In this document: positions 24,949 through 36,787 of the stretch, one piece after another
Layout: each line of letters begins with the position of its first letter
Numbering within the stretch: position 1 is the first letter of the stretch
Origin: Blakeslea trispora
Taxonomy: Eukaryota > Mucoromycota > Mucoromycetes > Mucorales > Choanephoraceae
DNA: 64,000 bases
Direction: 5' to 3'
Assembly (NCBI GenBank): GCA_025331445.1
Contig: JAIWNE010000010.1
Span: 62,001 to 126,000, forward strand
The notes under the pieces: model-generated
What the model saw: the letters and a program-made list of their open reading frames with translations, nothing else
Database searches by the model: none
What the model was told of the DNA's origin: nothing
Translations under genes and position numbers: made by a program

Positions 24949-26052
24949 TCATGGCTCTATCAATCGCATCTTTTCTTCTTCTATCAGTGTTTCTTCACAA
25001 GAAAATGTAATGTCACGCTTACAGATAGGACACTATACAACCATATAAGTATAGACAATAAACATCTCAAAGCAAACAAACTTACAAACTTCTTGTGAGT
25101 CGTTAACCAGGCATCCACACAGGTTGCATGGAAGTCATGGTGACACGGTAGCACCCTCAGTTGTTCTCCTGTTGCATAGGCTTCTAAGCAGATGGCACAT
25201 TCATCAGCCTCATTCTCTTTGAGCTTTCTCGGGTCGAATGACTTGATGTCTAATTTGGATACATAACTCGCAGGTGCCACTTGCTGTCTTTTCTTTTGTT
25301 TTCGTCGTAGTTGCCATACAACATAGACAACAATCATCATAATGCTGGGTGAGATAAAGATGATCATCAAGATATCTAAGATGGGCCTAACAACAGTATG
25401 AATGACACTGTCCATAGCATTCTGAGATGCATATTACCATGTAATAAATTGGTCTAGTTGTAAAACAACCATCATGGGTGTATCTACAATCTTTGATAGA
25501 TAGAGTAAAGTCTTGTATTCATGCTTTGCTAGAAATACGCTTGGTATTTTAATATCTGAGGTATCGCCTAGGTGAAATAAATAAAAAAAAGACAAATTAA
25601 GTAAAAGAAAAATCAAGGAGAAAGAGAAAAGCCTAACCTGGTGCATACATGGTGATCCAACCTGATTGATGGTCCGGATCGCCAATCGCTACAGCAATGG
25701 CACCAGAATCCTGCATGTTTCGTACTTTGGTAACAAAAGAACAGCCTCCTCTCTTGACGAGAGCAATCCAATCTGTACATGGTGCCTCTACTTTTCTACA
25801 GCCTGTTGGATCTGACTTGGGCTCCACAAGAAACCCAAACTTTCCATTCTCCGATATTCGGGGTCCAAAAGAGGCAATGCGGTCTGCATAGGTCTGATTT
25901 GTTGCCTATAAAATTACAATCGGGGATTATAAGTTGAAGTGTTATAGATGGCATAAAATCCATGTTCGTTTTACAATTACAAGCATCGAGGCGTGCACTT
26001 TACATAGAATTGAACTTGCAAGTAAAAGTGAACGAATCCAATTCAATCTCAT
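24949..26052 (-). CDS. PA-TM-RING E3 ubiquitin ligase
   Basis: Type I membrane ubiquitin ligase of the RNF13/GRAIL architecture, expected in endosome/vacuole membranes. A signal peptide ([19 protein letters not shown]) precedes a luminal PA domain. Its hallmark segments are [20 protein letters not shown], then [15 protein letters not shown] and [14 protein letters not shown]. The TM segment is [20 protein letters not shown], followed by basic RRKQKKR. The RING-H2 is [19 protein letters not shown], then [14 protein letters not shown] and CPIC after an intron. Five exons, GT-AG introns. Stop TGA at 24949-24951. The open frame through the last intron would end the RING early, but splicing at GTAAGT restores CPIC. 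Start assigned to the signal-peptide ATG. Confidence 0.88.
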
Positions 26053-26220
26053 TCGTCTTTTACTTATACAGTGATAAAAACAATAAGAAAAAAAAAAAGA
26101 GAGAGAGAAAAAAAAGCAAGAAAGAATAAAAAAAAAGGAGTTGAAAGAGAAAAGAAAAAAAGAATAGAAAAAAGAGCAAAAACTTGTTTGTATCTCTCTT
26201 ACTTTCGAAAAAAACAAAAA

Positions 26221-28490
26221 TAACACAAAAAAGCACCGTTTATGGCGATTGTTTAATTGAAGTTCAGAATGAAGAGTGAAAGGCTCTCTCTCTCTCTCTC
26301 TTTTATTTTTTTTTGGGAAATCTAAACTGTTCATACTCTGACTTTCTTCATAGTCAAATTAGAGATAATAGAAAAGGAGGGAGGGTCAAGAGGAATTTCT
26401 TATCTCTTAGTTTTAAGAAAAAAGGGAGGGTTAGCATTTAAGAGAAACAGCTAGGGATTTAAAATATACCTTTTAGAATCCTTAAATTTGAAGGCTGAGT
26501 TGCGGGCTTGGATTTTGGTTTGAGGTTATACAAATTTACAGAACAATAGAGCCTCTGTAATAAAAGAGTTTTTACAGTCTAAAGAAAGAAGATGGGGAGA
26601 AGTAGGAGACAAGTGACTTTGATGAAAGAGAGAGAGATTTATTGGGATAAAATGTCTTGCAAGAAAAAAAAAATGAATCCCTGCTTCCTTATCAAGATAT
26701 TCAGATGGTTGCTTTTTTTTTTTTTTATGAAAAAGCACAAGTGTGGCAAAAAAGGCTTGAAATCATACATGCGCAGAAATACAAGGCAAAGTAATGATGT
26801 CATTTGAACAATGAGATAGGGTTTGAATCCAAAACATCATGTAGGTTTGGAGCTTTTTTTTTTTTTTTCTTGGAACTAATAAAGATATAAAAGTCAATGC
26901 TTCATAGAAATATGGGGAGATTTCAAGAGTTGCTCTCAAGTTAGCTTATTTTGTTGTTCCTTTTCAGTTATTCACTTGAAACTTGTGAGTGATGAATGGC
27001 CCTTAAAGAATAGGGGCAGACATAGATTGCTGTTAGTCCTTCAATTCTTGTTATTATCTAGTACGTGTAAAATACTAGGAATGTCATTTCTTCATCACTT
27101 TTGTATTGACTCCTAAGCTTCTCTCTCATGAAGATCACAAAGCATTGGCTAACAAAACGCAACTTGTGATCATGAACGATTTTAGCCATTTTATTAAAAA
27201 CAAACAAAAGAAGGGCTTTACGTATTGTTTGTTATGATCCATCAGAGCTTTCTTTCTGTTTAGGACGATTGTTGTTTCGAGGCGACAGTAAACTGGTATT
27301 TTACTATGCTTTATTAGCTAAATGGTATTTTTTTAAGCTATGTTCACTCATATTTATGGGTATATTAAGATACACTTTGTTTTACTTTTATCAGGCTTAA
27401 AAGGAAGAAGAGTGGAGAACACTAACTATCGAATTCATCTTATTTGCCTTCTCATCACTATTTCCTTGTGTGTACAGATCAACTTTGCCTTTAACGCCTT
27501 TTCTTCCTAATTGTGATCAACTATGAATGAATCCCCCCAAAAAAAAGAAGGCCATACTTTGATTTTACGTTAAACGTTTAATTCATGCTTCGAGTGTTAT
27601 TTCAGAGATACTCGTGGTGAACAGTAGTTGATAGAGTTATCATCATTAAAGAATCTTCTGTCTCACTTTCTCTTTTTATGTAAAGAATAGAGTACCATTT
27701 CTTGCGCATTGAGTACAAGTTGCTCTGGTCCAGCTTATCATTCTTTAAACTAAGCATGCGGGTATTGTTTGTAACATCCCTTGAGATCCAATCTCTCCTC
27801 CCCCCCCTTTTGTCTTGTTGTATCATGCCCAACACTTTATAACAATTTGTTTTCTTGGTTAGGCTAGTCGCTTGAAAAAAACCAAAACGAATGAATTGAT
27901 TTGAATTTTCTTGCTTTGACATACTCTTTTTTTTTCCTTGGAGGCATCTGTTCTTACTCTATAAGTTCCAAAAGATGTTGCATCTACTCTGTCGTAAACG
28001 AATTTGATGGTTCCCCAAAAAATGCTGATACTTGTATAGAATAGGGTTTGACATGTTTATGTTAAGCAGAGAGCTTCATCGATCCAATGTTTGCGAAAGA
28101 AGAAACGGAAAGCTGTAAATCGAACTAGGAAGTCAAATGTATACAGCATGCGGGTCGTAGTGGAGATGGTGGATGGGACTATTTCAGAGCGCTCCTGATA
28201 AAGCTTTATCAGTATGATTGGGATCATTTCAATCATCGCGCAAGGTAATCTCAAACTTTTTTTTTTTGAAATAGTTGTCAGAGTTTGGCTGCATAATTGT
28301 TGTGTACCAGCAAGTATGTTTCGAATGTCTAAAAACACGGCTGTTGCTGGTGTTTGAATAATACAATTTTGGGCTCAAAGTTGACCAAATGCGCGGAATA
28401 CGGGCTCTGGTAGAATAAGGAGATGTTAAGATTTCTGATTTTCTGAGGCTGATTATGAAAGAACAGGTGTGCTACTTTGCATATATAAAA
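26221..28490. repeat. Direct repeat copy A (2.27 kb)
   Basis: Near-identical to 43583-45853. The only difference noticed by eye is the length of one C tract (8 versus 9). It begins TAACACAAAAAAGCACCG and ends GCATATATAAAA. It contains poly-T tracts, a CT microsatellite and a degenerate LINE ORF1 relic, but no intact gene. It lacks LTR features (no TG...CA ends, no primer-binding site recognised). Confidence 0.95.
28050..28490 (-). pseudogene. Decayed LINE ORF1 (C-terminal part), copy A
   Basis: On the minus strand the residues PVFRAFGQL, FLDIRNI and FRFFFRKHWIDEAL follow, in order, the pattern of the intact-looking LINE ORF1 at 40745-41938 (ARIPLGQLRAK, NIHYPARNI, ARYFFREHWIDETV). Stops and frameshifts interrupt it. 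The relic is cut at 28490; its upstream part survives only beside copy B. Confidence 0.7.
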
Positions 28491-29396
28491 CTTTTGCAAA
28501 ATTGAAGATTCATTTATACATGCTCATGGTAAGTGGGTCAGGATATATCATGTTTAATTACGTCTGGTACAATGTATGAGCAATTAAATCTTTCTTTACG
28601 CAGGCCAGTCAATCAGACATTGGTCCATGTCTACAAAAGCACCTGGAATCTACGTCATGAACAAAGAGCAGAGAGTTGATGTTCCCGTCAGATTCTCCGA
28701 CAAGGACGTTACTCTGCTGCCATTCATTTGCTTCTTTAAGACACTTGCGGTAAGCTTAATTGTACAAGAGCATGATTTAGATAGTGAATGAGCATGTTAT
28801 CTCACAGGATTTATGTTTGGGAAATGTAGGTTGCTTGCACAGAAACGTTATCCGTGCTGAAGGAACTAAAGAAAGATCACAAAGCCATCCTTCGATCGAA
28901 GGACAAGGAACGAGTAAGCCTTTGTAATATAGTAGATCCAGTAATCATTCGCTTGAATGAAGGGAAACATGCTGGCATTGTGGCAGAGCATGGCCCGATG
29001 AGCATTCCCAGCAGCCCAATACACAAGTAACTCCATCACACAGCTTGATTCCCAAGTTCCATGGCAATAATAAACATATTTATCTATATTATTTTTAGTA
29101 TATCTCCAGAAAATGCAACAAGCATTCTCTATTTTGATATCCCTTCTTCATGGCCTGAATTCCTCTGCTCAGTCCTAGGCGAAGCTGATTGGATGGAAAT
29201 ATTCTTCAACCTCCCTAAAAAGCTGGGTGAGTTTCTTTTTTTTTTTTCCTTTATTTTTTTCTCATTGCTCTTTTCCCAAAAGATAAGTCATACTATTGTT
29301 TTTATAATCTTGCAAGAAAAGCATGATGATAAGTCTACATATGAACCCTGCCCTTCGTCGGAGAAATATCCTAGCCTTGATAGCATTTTGCTATAG
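28491..29396 (+). pseudogene. 5'-truncated copy of the nuclease-like family gene
   Basis: Contains only the C-terminal exons of the gene at 32302-34853, with the same splice sites. They run from the end of the exon with KLKIHFIHAHG, through QSIRHWSMSTKAPGIYVMN, VACTETLSVLKELKKDHK and ISPENATSILYFDI, to the final exon ending YPSLDSILL. There is no promoter or start and the N-terminal two-thirds are missing. Any transcript would be complementary to the intact gene's mRNA only if read from the opposite side. Confidence 0.8.
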
Positions 29397-29539
29397 CAAA
29401 AGCGTCCCAGCTGGGAGTGGGAGCCGTAGCTTATCATTCATGGGAAGAAGGTCCAGTTGAACCCTGCCCTTCGCCGGAGAAATATCCTAGCCTTGATAGC
29501 ATTTTGCTGTAGCAAAAGCGTCCCAGCTGGGAGTGGGAA
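29342..29539. repeat. 82-bp tandem duplication, period 116 bp
   Basis: Units at 29342-29423 and 29458-29539 repeat the last coding codons and the stop, and include the palindrome TCCCAGCTGGGA. The same pair is mirrored in the right arm (about 32160-32357). Confidence 0.85.
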
Positions 29540-29619
29540 GTGACCTTCTTTCTCTTGTCAAGTGTATGCTTTGGTAAACACGTAAACTAATTCGTGGTTT
29601 TCTTTTCAATTCTAGATAT

Positions 29620-29725
29620 TCGTGAGATGTGTGCTGATGCCGTCATCTCCAAGCTACGGCATTGCGACTCTGGATCCAGTTTTGGATATAGCGAGGTCAA
29701 AAGTACAGGCCCCAACCATCAATAG
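29620..29725 (+). pseudogene. Fragment of a PD-(D/E)XK-like family protein
   Basis: After a possible splice acceptor TCTAG the frame reads REMCADAVISKLRHCDSG then SSFGYSEVKSTGPNHQ and a stop. The spacing ADAV...GYSEVK resembles the Asp...Glu-x-Lys core of PD-(D/E)XK nucleases. No start and no continuation; mirrored in the right arm (about 32076-31970). Confidence 0.5.
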
Positions 29726-30412
29726 CCACGCGCGTCATGTCACGATCTTTTGCAACACTAACAAAAGACGCCCATTTGTTAAAAGTTTTTCTGACCTTCC
29801 AGATGCATTCTGGTCTTTTTCCTATTCACTATGATTGTTCTGCCTAAACTCCTTTCCCCAACTACTCTTTTTGAATCTTCTCTCCCAATACTTTGCCTTC
29901 TTTATCGATATATTTTCACATTGAACTGTAATCAAATCTTGTTTTTCCAAATGCTTGGTTTGAATAGACTCATAAAGACTGAAAGACTCACTTGCCATAT
30001 TGGTTCATTGTTTTACATTTAATTTCTCAGAAAATGACAACATTCTTTTTTTTCTCTCACTTTCTTTTCTTTACTTTCAAGATTCAACGCTCAAAACAAC
30101 CTCTGGAATCTCATGTCTACCGATCAGCTTCAAGCTTGAAAACTAACCTTCTTCAACACACGCAATCGGCTCTCTACAAAGAAAAATCTACTGCTTTCTT
30201 TACCCATTTCGCTACAAAATGGCTATCATTGAAAATGTTTGCTCTTCTAACTTTGAGACAATGGGTTGAGGAGCTTAGAACAGGTATTAGGCAGCTCCTG
30301 TGCGCCACGGGGATATAGTGGAGATATTCTATAATAGGAGAACTGACATCCAGAAGCTCTTGTTAGTTGAAATTAGAAACTCAAATATACTTGTCTAACA
30401 AGAAATAGCTCG

Positions 30413-31302
30413 TTGTCTTCGATTATTCTCCTTGACGGTGTTAGAGGTGGCTGTGATTACCTCGGCGACGTTACTTACCAATGCTTGTACAAGTTAATGA
30501 CTGCTGAATACCGCCAAGCCAGCAAACTGTCTTTTACAGTAATCACCTCATTGCAAAATATTGTCTGGGAATATCAGAAGCAATTTGACCAGTGGACAAC
30601 CATCCAGAAAGTAGTGAAGGTCTATGAAAAACACAAAACTGACAAACTTGTGCTTTGTATTCTCGAAACGATACTGGCTTTGTATGTTCTGTTATTCTTG
30701 GTAAAGTTTTTTATACTAACTGGTTTTATCGACTTCCTGAAATGACTGTTGAAGACAGCAAGAGATCTGAGATGCACACGCAGTCTAGTTACGTGCATAA
30801 CTTAGTCAAAAGCATCTTCAAGACAGATCCATGGCACCACCCCCATTGTTCGAATAAATCAAACAATTTTTATGGGACAAGGCCAGATATCCTTGTCGAT
30901 ATCAGTACTCAAGGAAACAAACTTAACAATGTCTTTGGAGAATGCAAAGGAAGGGATTCAAGCCTCGAGAGTTGCAACAAAGATGTATATCGCTTGGCCT
31001 TGTTCTCACAAGTTGCTATGCAACAACAACATTTGAAGTCAATTAGATCTTTCTTCAGTCTTGATAATGAAGTCATATTTTACATCATGAGAAAGATAAA
31101 TGACCTATACTACTTTGTTCAAATAGCAAAGATAGTGATACCGACAACGGAATCAACATTCAAGACAATAGGATCGTATTTCGGTGAAATTGCTTCGATA
31201 AGGCAAATTTATACATCGCAATGTCATGAAGAGGATCTTGCTACAACAGAAATAAGGCCACTCCCTTGGACGGTTTTGACAAATATGACATGTAAAAAAT
31301 AA
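30413..31302 (+). CDS. PD-(D/E)XK-nuclease-like protein of a repeated family
   Basis: Lies in the spacer of the palindrome. Two overlapping reading frames are probably joined by a short intron around 30700-30725. The N-part is helical (LSFTVITSLQNIVWEYQKQF). The C-part contains YVHNLVKSIFKTDPWHH, then YGTRPDILVDIS followed about 15 residues later by NNVFGECKG, then DVYRLALFSQVAMQQQHLKS and IMRKINDLYYFVQIAKIVI. RPDI...GECK fits the catalytic Asp and Glu-x-Lys of PD-(D/E)XK folds; this is a motif reading, not a proven fold. Start and splice are uncertain, and an upstream exon near 30060-30290 (HVYRSASSLKTNLLQ) may belong to it. No signal peptide. I associate this family with repeated copies in Mucorales genomes, from memory and unverified. 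Confidence 0.5.
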
Positions 31303-31890
31303 AAAACCCTTATACAAGTTCCACATGATATAGGAGCCTATACTTCTGCTGAGTTCACGGTGCAATCGGTAAATACGTTGATCGTTCCCTATGAGTGGGG
31401 TAAACAATCCAAACGCTTAGTTCTAGAATTTTGCGAATATAGGATAGGAATGTTGTATACACACAACATGAGTAGTGCATGTAGCGCCTATTCAAGTCTT
31501 ATATGCAGGTAGAGCTTTGATCAACATCAAACCCTGCAACTATATTTGGCAGAACCCCTTTTCCTAATTCAGATTAATCATCCCTACAAACAGATAGTGC
31601 ATTACAGGACAATATATCCTCCTAAGCTACTTGTAATTGCATAGTAAAGAATTACAGGAAAAAAGAACTCAGTTAGGAGACTTGGATTTATCATTTAGTA
31701 TAAATAGTAGAAGATGTTAGAAGCTTAATAAAGGAATAACTTTTCTTTGGTCTGATTGATTTATTTCTGTTATCAATTGTACTAAGAACATCACACTGCT
31801 AAAAGAAATCAGAGAGAGAGGATCATCCATGTGCGCATATTTTTCAAGGACACACATGTTATTCAAAGATAGAGGGTGATATGAAAACCA
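31303..31890. other. Rest of the palindrome spacer
   Basis: AT-rich sequence after the spacer gene. It includes an AATAAA-type signal near 31728 and a GA-rich stretch near 31808. No gene recognised. Confidence 0.4.
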
Positions 31891-33208
31891 TGCATCTGGA
31901 AGGTCAGAAAAACTTTTAACAAATGGGCGTCTTTTGTTAGTGTTGCAAAAGATCGTGACATGACGCGCGTGGCTATTGATGGTTGGGGCCTGTACTTTTG
32001 ACCTCGCTATATCCAAAACTGGATCCAGAGTCGCAATGCCGTAGCTTGGAGATGACGGCATCAGCACACATCTCACGAATATCTAGAATTGAAAAGAAAA
32101 CCACGAATTAGTTTACGTGTTTACCAAAGCATACACTTGACAAGAGAAAGAAGGTCACTTCCCACTCCCAGCTGGGACGCTTTTGCTACAGCAAAATGCT
32201 ATCAAGGCTAGGATATTTCTCCGGCGAAGGGCAGGGTTCAACTGGACCTTCTTCCCATGAATGATAAGCTACGGCTCCCACTCCCAGCTGGGACGCTTTT
32301 GCTATAGCAAAATGCTATCAAGGCTAGGATATTTCTCCGACGAAGGGCAGGGTTCATATGTAGACTTATCATCATGCTTTTCTTGCAAGATTATAAAAAC
32401 AATAGTATGACTTATCTTTTGGGAAAAGAGCAATGAGAAAAAAATAAAGGAAAAAAAAAAAAGAAACTCACCCAGCTTTTTAGGGAGGTTGAAGAATATT
32501 TCCATCCAATCAGCTTCGCCTAGGACTGAGCAGAGGAATTCAGGCCATGAAGAAGGGATATCAAAATAGAGAATGCTTGTTGCATTTTCTGGAGATATAC
32601 TAAAAATAATATAGATAAATATGTTTATTATTGCCATGGAACTTGGGAATCAAGCTGTGTGATGGAGTTACTTGTGTATTGGGCTGCTGGGAATGCTCAT
32701 CGGGCCATGCTCTGCCACAATGCCAGCATGTTTCCCTTCATTCAAGCGAATGATTACTGGATCTACTATATTACAAAGGCTTACTCGTTCCTTGTCCTTC
32801 GATCGAAGGATGGCTTTGTGATCTTTCTTTAGTTCCTTCAGCACGGATAACGTTTCTGTGCAAGCAACCTACATTTCCCAAACATAAATCCTGTGAGATA
32901 ACATGCTCATTCACTATCTAAATCATGCTCTTGTACAATTAAGCTTACCGCAAGTGTCTTAAAGAAGCAAATGAATGGCAGCAGAGTAACGTCCTTGTCG
33001 GAGAATCTGACGGGAACATCAACTCTCTGCTCTTTGTTCATGACGTAGATTCCAGGTGCTTTTGTAGACATGGACCAATGTCTGATTGACTGGCCTGCGT
33101 AAAGAAAGATTTAATTGCTCATACATTGTACCAGACGTAATTAAACATGATATATCCTGACCCACTTACCATGAGCATGTATAAAATGAATCTTCAATTT
33201 TGCAAAAG
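31891..33208. repeat. Right arm of 1.3 kb inverted repeat
   Basis: Reverse complement of 28491-29807. Unlike the left arm, it continues without a break into the 5' exons of the gene at 32302-34853, so this is the parental side of the duplication. Confidence 0.95.
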
Positions 33209-34853
33209 TTTTGAATGAAGCTTTATCATATAACTGTGCCAGGGTTCTCAGCATTGCCAGCATCCCAAACATAGCTTTATAGTGGTCAAAGCTTATTTTG
33301 CCAGCATCGGTGGAGCCATAGCCAGAGGAAACTTCAGTTAAAAGAATTTCAGACAAAGACAGATCATCAGCTTTGAGTACTCCATCAGCATTGTACTTAT
33401 ATCGGCGGTCATTCATTCCATTCTGCTTGAGTTGGACGGTCATGGCATCGAGTTCAATCTCTCCAGGAAAAAAAGTAACGTTGTGGTGATTGTTGCGCAT
33501 ATATTTGGTAGCGGCCTTCATACAGCTGTCAATCAAGTATGATCGATAGCATGATTCAGACTTTTGAAGCATATCGGTACCACAATTGTCATATATATAG
33601 TCATTACTAAACAAGCAATGTCAATTGAGTACGTATTCGAGTCTTGCTACTTTTACTTACAACGTGCCACAAATATCAATAATCAGCCTTTTTTCTGCAA
33701 CAAGGATTGGATCGCTTAGCACAGTGTGACTCAATTTCTCAACACAGCTTTGCATTTCAATGTTTGATTCCTATGGTACCAGTGGTGTTAGCTTTTTGAT
33801 CTCCTAATTACATTGCAAAAACAACATACTGCATCAAATATGGCCATGCACATCTCGGCAAGGCATGGGCTTATATCCTGTATCGTAACTGACGACACTT
33901 CCTGGTTTAGCTTGGCATAAAGTTCAGGAGGTAAACAGGTTCTACGTCGCACTAGCTTCCCACACCAGATCACATTATGCATTTCAGGACTAACACAATA
34001 AATGTAAGCATGGGTAATTGTTACATTTCAATTTTTTTTTTACCTCAGCTGCATGAGATTTTTTTTGTTTACTTCATTGTTGAGGAATTGTTTCCATTCT
34101 TCCCAAATACTGATCTTTTGACCATCATCACTGTCTTGTTCATTGGACTGATTGTCATCGATTACCGTGATTTCCCTCCTTTTGCTAGTCCTGACGCTGT
34201 TATCGGCATCATCTTCATACTTGCTTTCAGCTTTTCGTTTTCTATCATTTTCCTTTTCTTCTAGATCGACGACTTGCTCCGCCATAACGCTTCTCAACCT
34301 GGTCTACAAGATCGTTAGGTACCGTGGTGAGCTCCGTGTATAATGTACTTGAAGCACGCGTAAAAAATGTAGTATTCACATTACCTTCTGAACTCCATAC
34401 TTCAGTGACTCTTGAGATATCTGACTAGCATGGCTGACAAAAAATGTAGTAAATGCTTCTTTAGCCCTAGCACTCTGTAAAGAACTGGTTACTGCCACAA
34501 ATAGTCATAGCTGAAACAAATGAATCTAACTGACCTGCTTGAAAGATAACATAGCACTTGACATTGTCTCAGCGATGGTGCCTGCTACCACGTGTTTTCT
34601 TACTATCGTAGCGTCACTAATGAGTCGATTGGATGCGTTACGCCTGGAAACTGTAGGATCCTCAGCAACCAACTTTGATAGATAATTTGTCATAGTCCAA
34701 TTGCATGGATCAGTGGCCCAAAAATCTATTAATTAGGGCAAAAAATAAATGTACACAATCAAGTACTCAAGAGAATATAAGAGTCTAACCTTTCATATAA
34801 AGTTTATTTTTCACTTTGTAGTTAAAAGAGCTTTGAAAATATTCTTGTGTCAT
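32302..34853 (-). CDS. Multi-exon protein of unrecognised family with nuclease-like motif
   Basis: An apparently complete gene with ten or more exons and consistent GT-AG introns, roughly 650-700 residues. The first exons are 34853-34790 (MTQEYFQSSFNYK), 34735-34535 (WATDPCNWTMTNYL), 34474-34385 and 34303 onward. Next comes a basic/acidic segment KENDRKRKAESKYEDDADN with TSKRRE (nuclear-localisation-like). Then CGKLVRRRTCLPPELYAKL, then NADGVLKADD with ILLTEVSSGYGS and DHYKAMFGMLAMLRTLAQLY. The C-terminal exons are shared with the palindrome arms. ADGV...EVSSG resembles an Asp...Glu core of PD-(D/E)XK folds without the usual Lys. It lies among transposons, but its reading frame is open and spliceable. 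I do not recognise the family; a TE-borne or effector-like nuclease is only a guess. Confidence 0.65.
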
Positions 34854-35071
34854 TTTGCAACGAATGTGATTGACAGTAAAAAGAAAAAAAAAAAAGAAAG
34901 AAAAATAGAGATAGAGATATATTCAAAAAATACCATCCCTCAAAATTCTTATCGTGACTACGCCATGAGCGATGGGTGTACACGGTCGAGACTACTACGG
35001 TTGAATAGCGCTTTTCTTCCTCTTTCATCCTTGTTATAAGAATAAAATGTTTTTTCCAAAAAAAAAAAAAG

Positions 35072-36379
35072 TTGAGTCCATCTCAGTTTACTGATGCAAC
35101 TTACAGCCTCTTGAGTCGAATGTACGAGGTAATCGTCAACAAGAAGCACTTTGATGGCGAAGCCAGAGGCTTAGCGAGCCGTAGAGTTTTTTGTCAACTT
35201 CTTGGCATCTCTGAGAACGCAGCAAAGAAGGCAATCACTATGTACAATCGTCAAGCGGAAGCTTCCGAAAAGAAACGTAGAAAGACCATAAAGCCGGAGT
35301 ATAGTTCAGCCGTAATGGATATCATCAAGCAGAACAACCAAAAAGGCTTCCCAAACACTGTTAAAAGTATCAAGACAGCTTTGAAAAGTTCGTATGATAT
35401 AGAGGTGGCCAGCTAACCTCTTTTGAGGGATCTTTATGTCTTGTACTTGAGGTATAAAAAGGGTGAAAGAAGAAACATTCGACATGATGCTCCTGAAATT
35501 GTGGACTATCGCTTCTAATATGTCAACAGACGATTACTGAACTTGGACGATAGCTCGAAGCCAATTCAGCCTGAGGTGTTTCTGGACGAGTCATACTGCC
35601 ACCTAGATCATCACACCAGCAAAACTTGGACCACTGTTGATGGTGTTGTCAACGAAGTTGGACGAAAACCGATGATGGTCATGCTTGCAGCATTCATGGT
35701 TCATATGGAAAACAGAAAATGCAAGGCCAACATGATTGCTGACAATATCAATGTGTGGCCAGTAAGTGGTGGAAAGAAAGTGAACCCTGACTACCATGGT
35801 TGCTTTACAGCAGCAGTCGTTCGAAAGACTTTGCCAATTGCTGGTTACTTATGGTAGTTGCATCACTCATATCGATGGCGCATCCTATCATAAGCACAGA
35901 ATCAATTCTGTGCCCACATCTGCCAGCAAAAAAAAAATCAAATTGAAGAGTGGCTCCTTCAAAAGAATCTTTTGGAGAGAGATTAGGAAGGCAGCCTTCC
36001 AAAGGTGAAGAAATCAGAGCTTCTACAAATAGTAAGAGACCTGGATATTCAACCAGTCTTTGCATGCTGTGATATCGCTGCAAGATACAATAATAGGATT
36101 GAGCTAACACCTCCTTACCATTGTGAATTGCAGCCGATTGAGAAGGTCTGGTCCATAACAAAGAACCCGATTGCCTTCAATCCTGATCCAAATGAGACCG
36201 CTACAAGCCTCAAGGATAAACTTGACAAAAGCCTATTGAATATACCCGAAATCAGTCTCATATCAGCCTGAAAAGATTGTATTGACAAGGCTAAGGAGTA
36301 CCAACAAGGTTTTCTTGAGCAAAGCTCATGTGAAAGCGCTACAGAAGAAGACGATGATGTAGAAATGGCTTCTTCCTGA
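35072..36379 (+). pseudogene. Degenerate DDE transposase (IS630/Tc1-like)
   Basis: A single reading frame is broken by stops (35414-35416, about 35516, 35855 and TGG-to-TGA near 36270) and a frame change. Recognisable blocks, in order: RVFCQLLGISENAAKKAIT (DNA-binding part), VFLDESYCHLDHHTSKTW (first Asp), HIDGASYHKHR (second Asp), and TPPYHCELQPIEKVW (Glu). The tail is acidic (ATEEDDDVEMASS). This matches the DDE superfamily endonuclease type common in Mucorales. No terminal inverted repeats were found, so element borders are unknown. Confidence 0.8.
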
Positions 36380-36787
36380 GTTTGAATTAAATAAAAATAA
36401 ATCATGTTTTTTTAATATTGTTTTTTTTGCTACTAGAACTAAGGTTGTTCAATCTTAACAAACAATACATCAGAAATTTGCAGGAGCATTACGGTTCTAA
36501 TGGTACTACTTTCATCAAATTCTGATCACTAGATATTGAAGAAATTGCTCCGGACTGTAGGCGATATTTTTTGAATATATCTCTATACTCATACATGTGC
36601 ATATATCCTCACATACGCATATATCCACACAAACAGCCCACGCTACCGAAAACAATGAATTACATGCATCTTGATATGCGAAAAAAAGTAATACATCTCT
36701 AGAGTCGACTGGAATAGCATGGATCGAAAGAGAACAAATGTATAGTCTTCAGCGCGATCCTCTATCCTCTATCCTCTATATTATCCT

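Larger units (their letters stand above)
28491..29807. repeat. Left arm of 1.3 kb inverted repeat
   Basis: Reverse complement of 31891-33208. The only difference noticed is one extra T in the right arm. It carries the 3' exons of the gene that is complete at 32302-34853. The arm starts abruptly at the end of direct repeat A. Confidence 0.95.

Noticed and set aside
28057..28338. 93-residue open frame in copies A and B as an independent gene
   Set aside because: It matches the C-terminal LINE ORF1 pattern and is broken upstream by stops.
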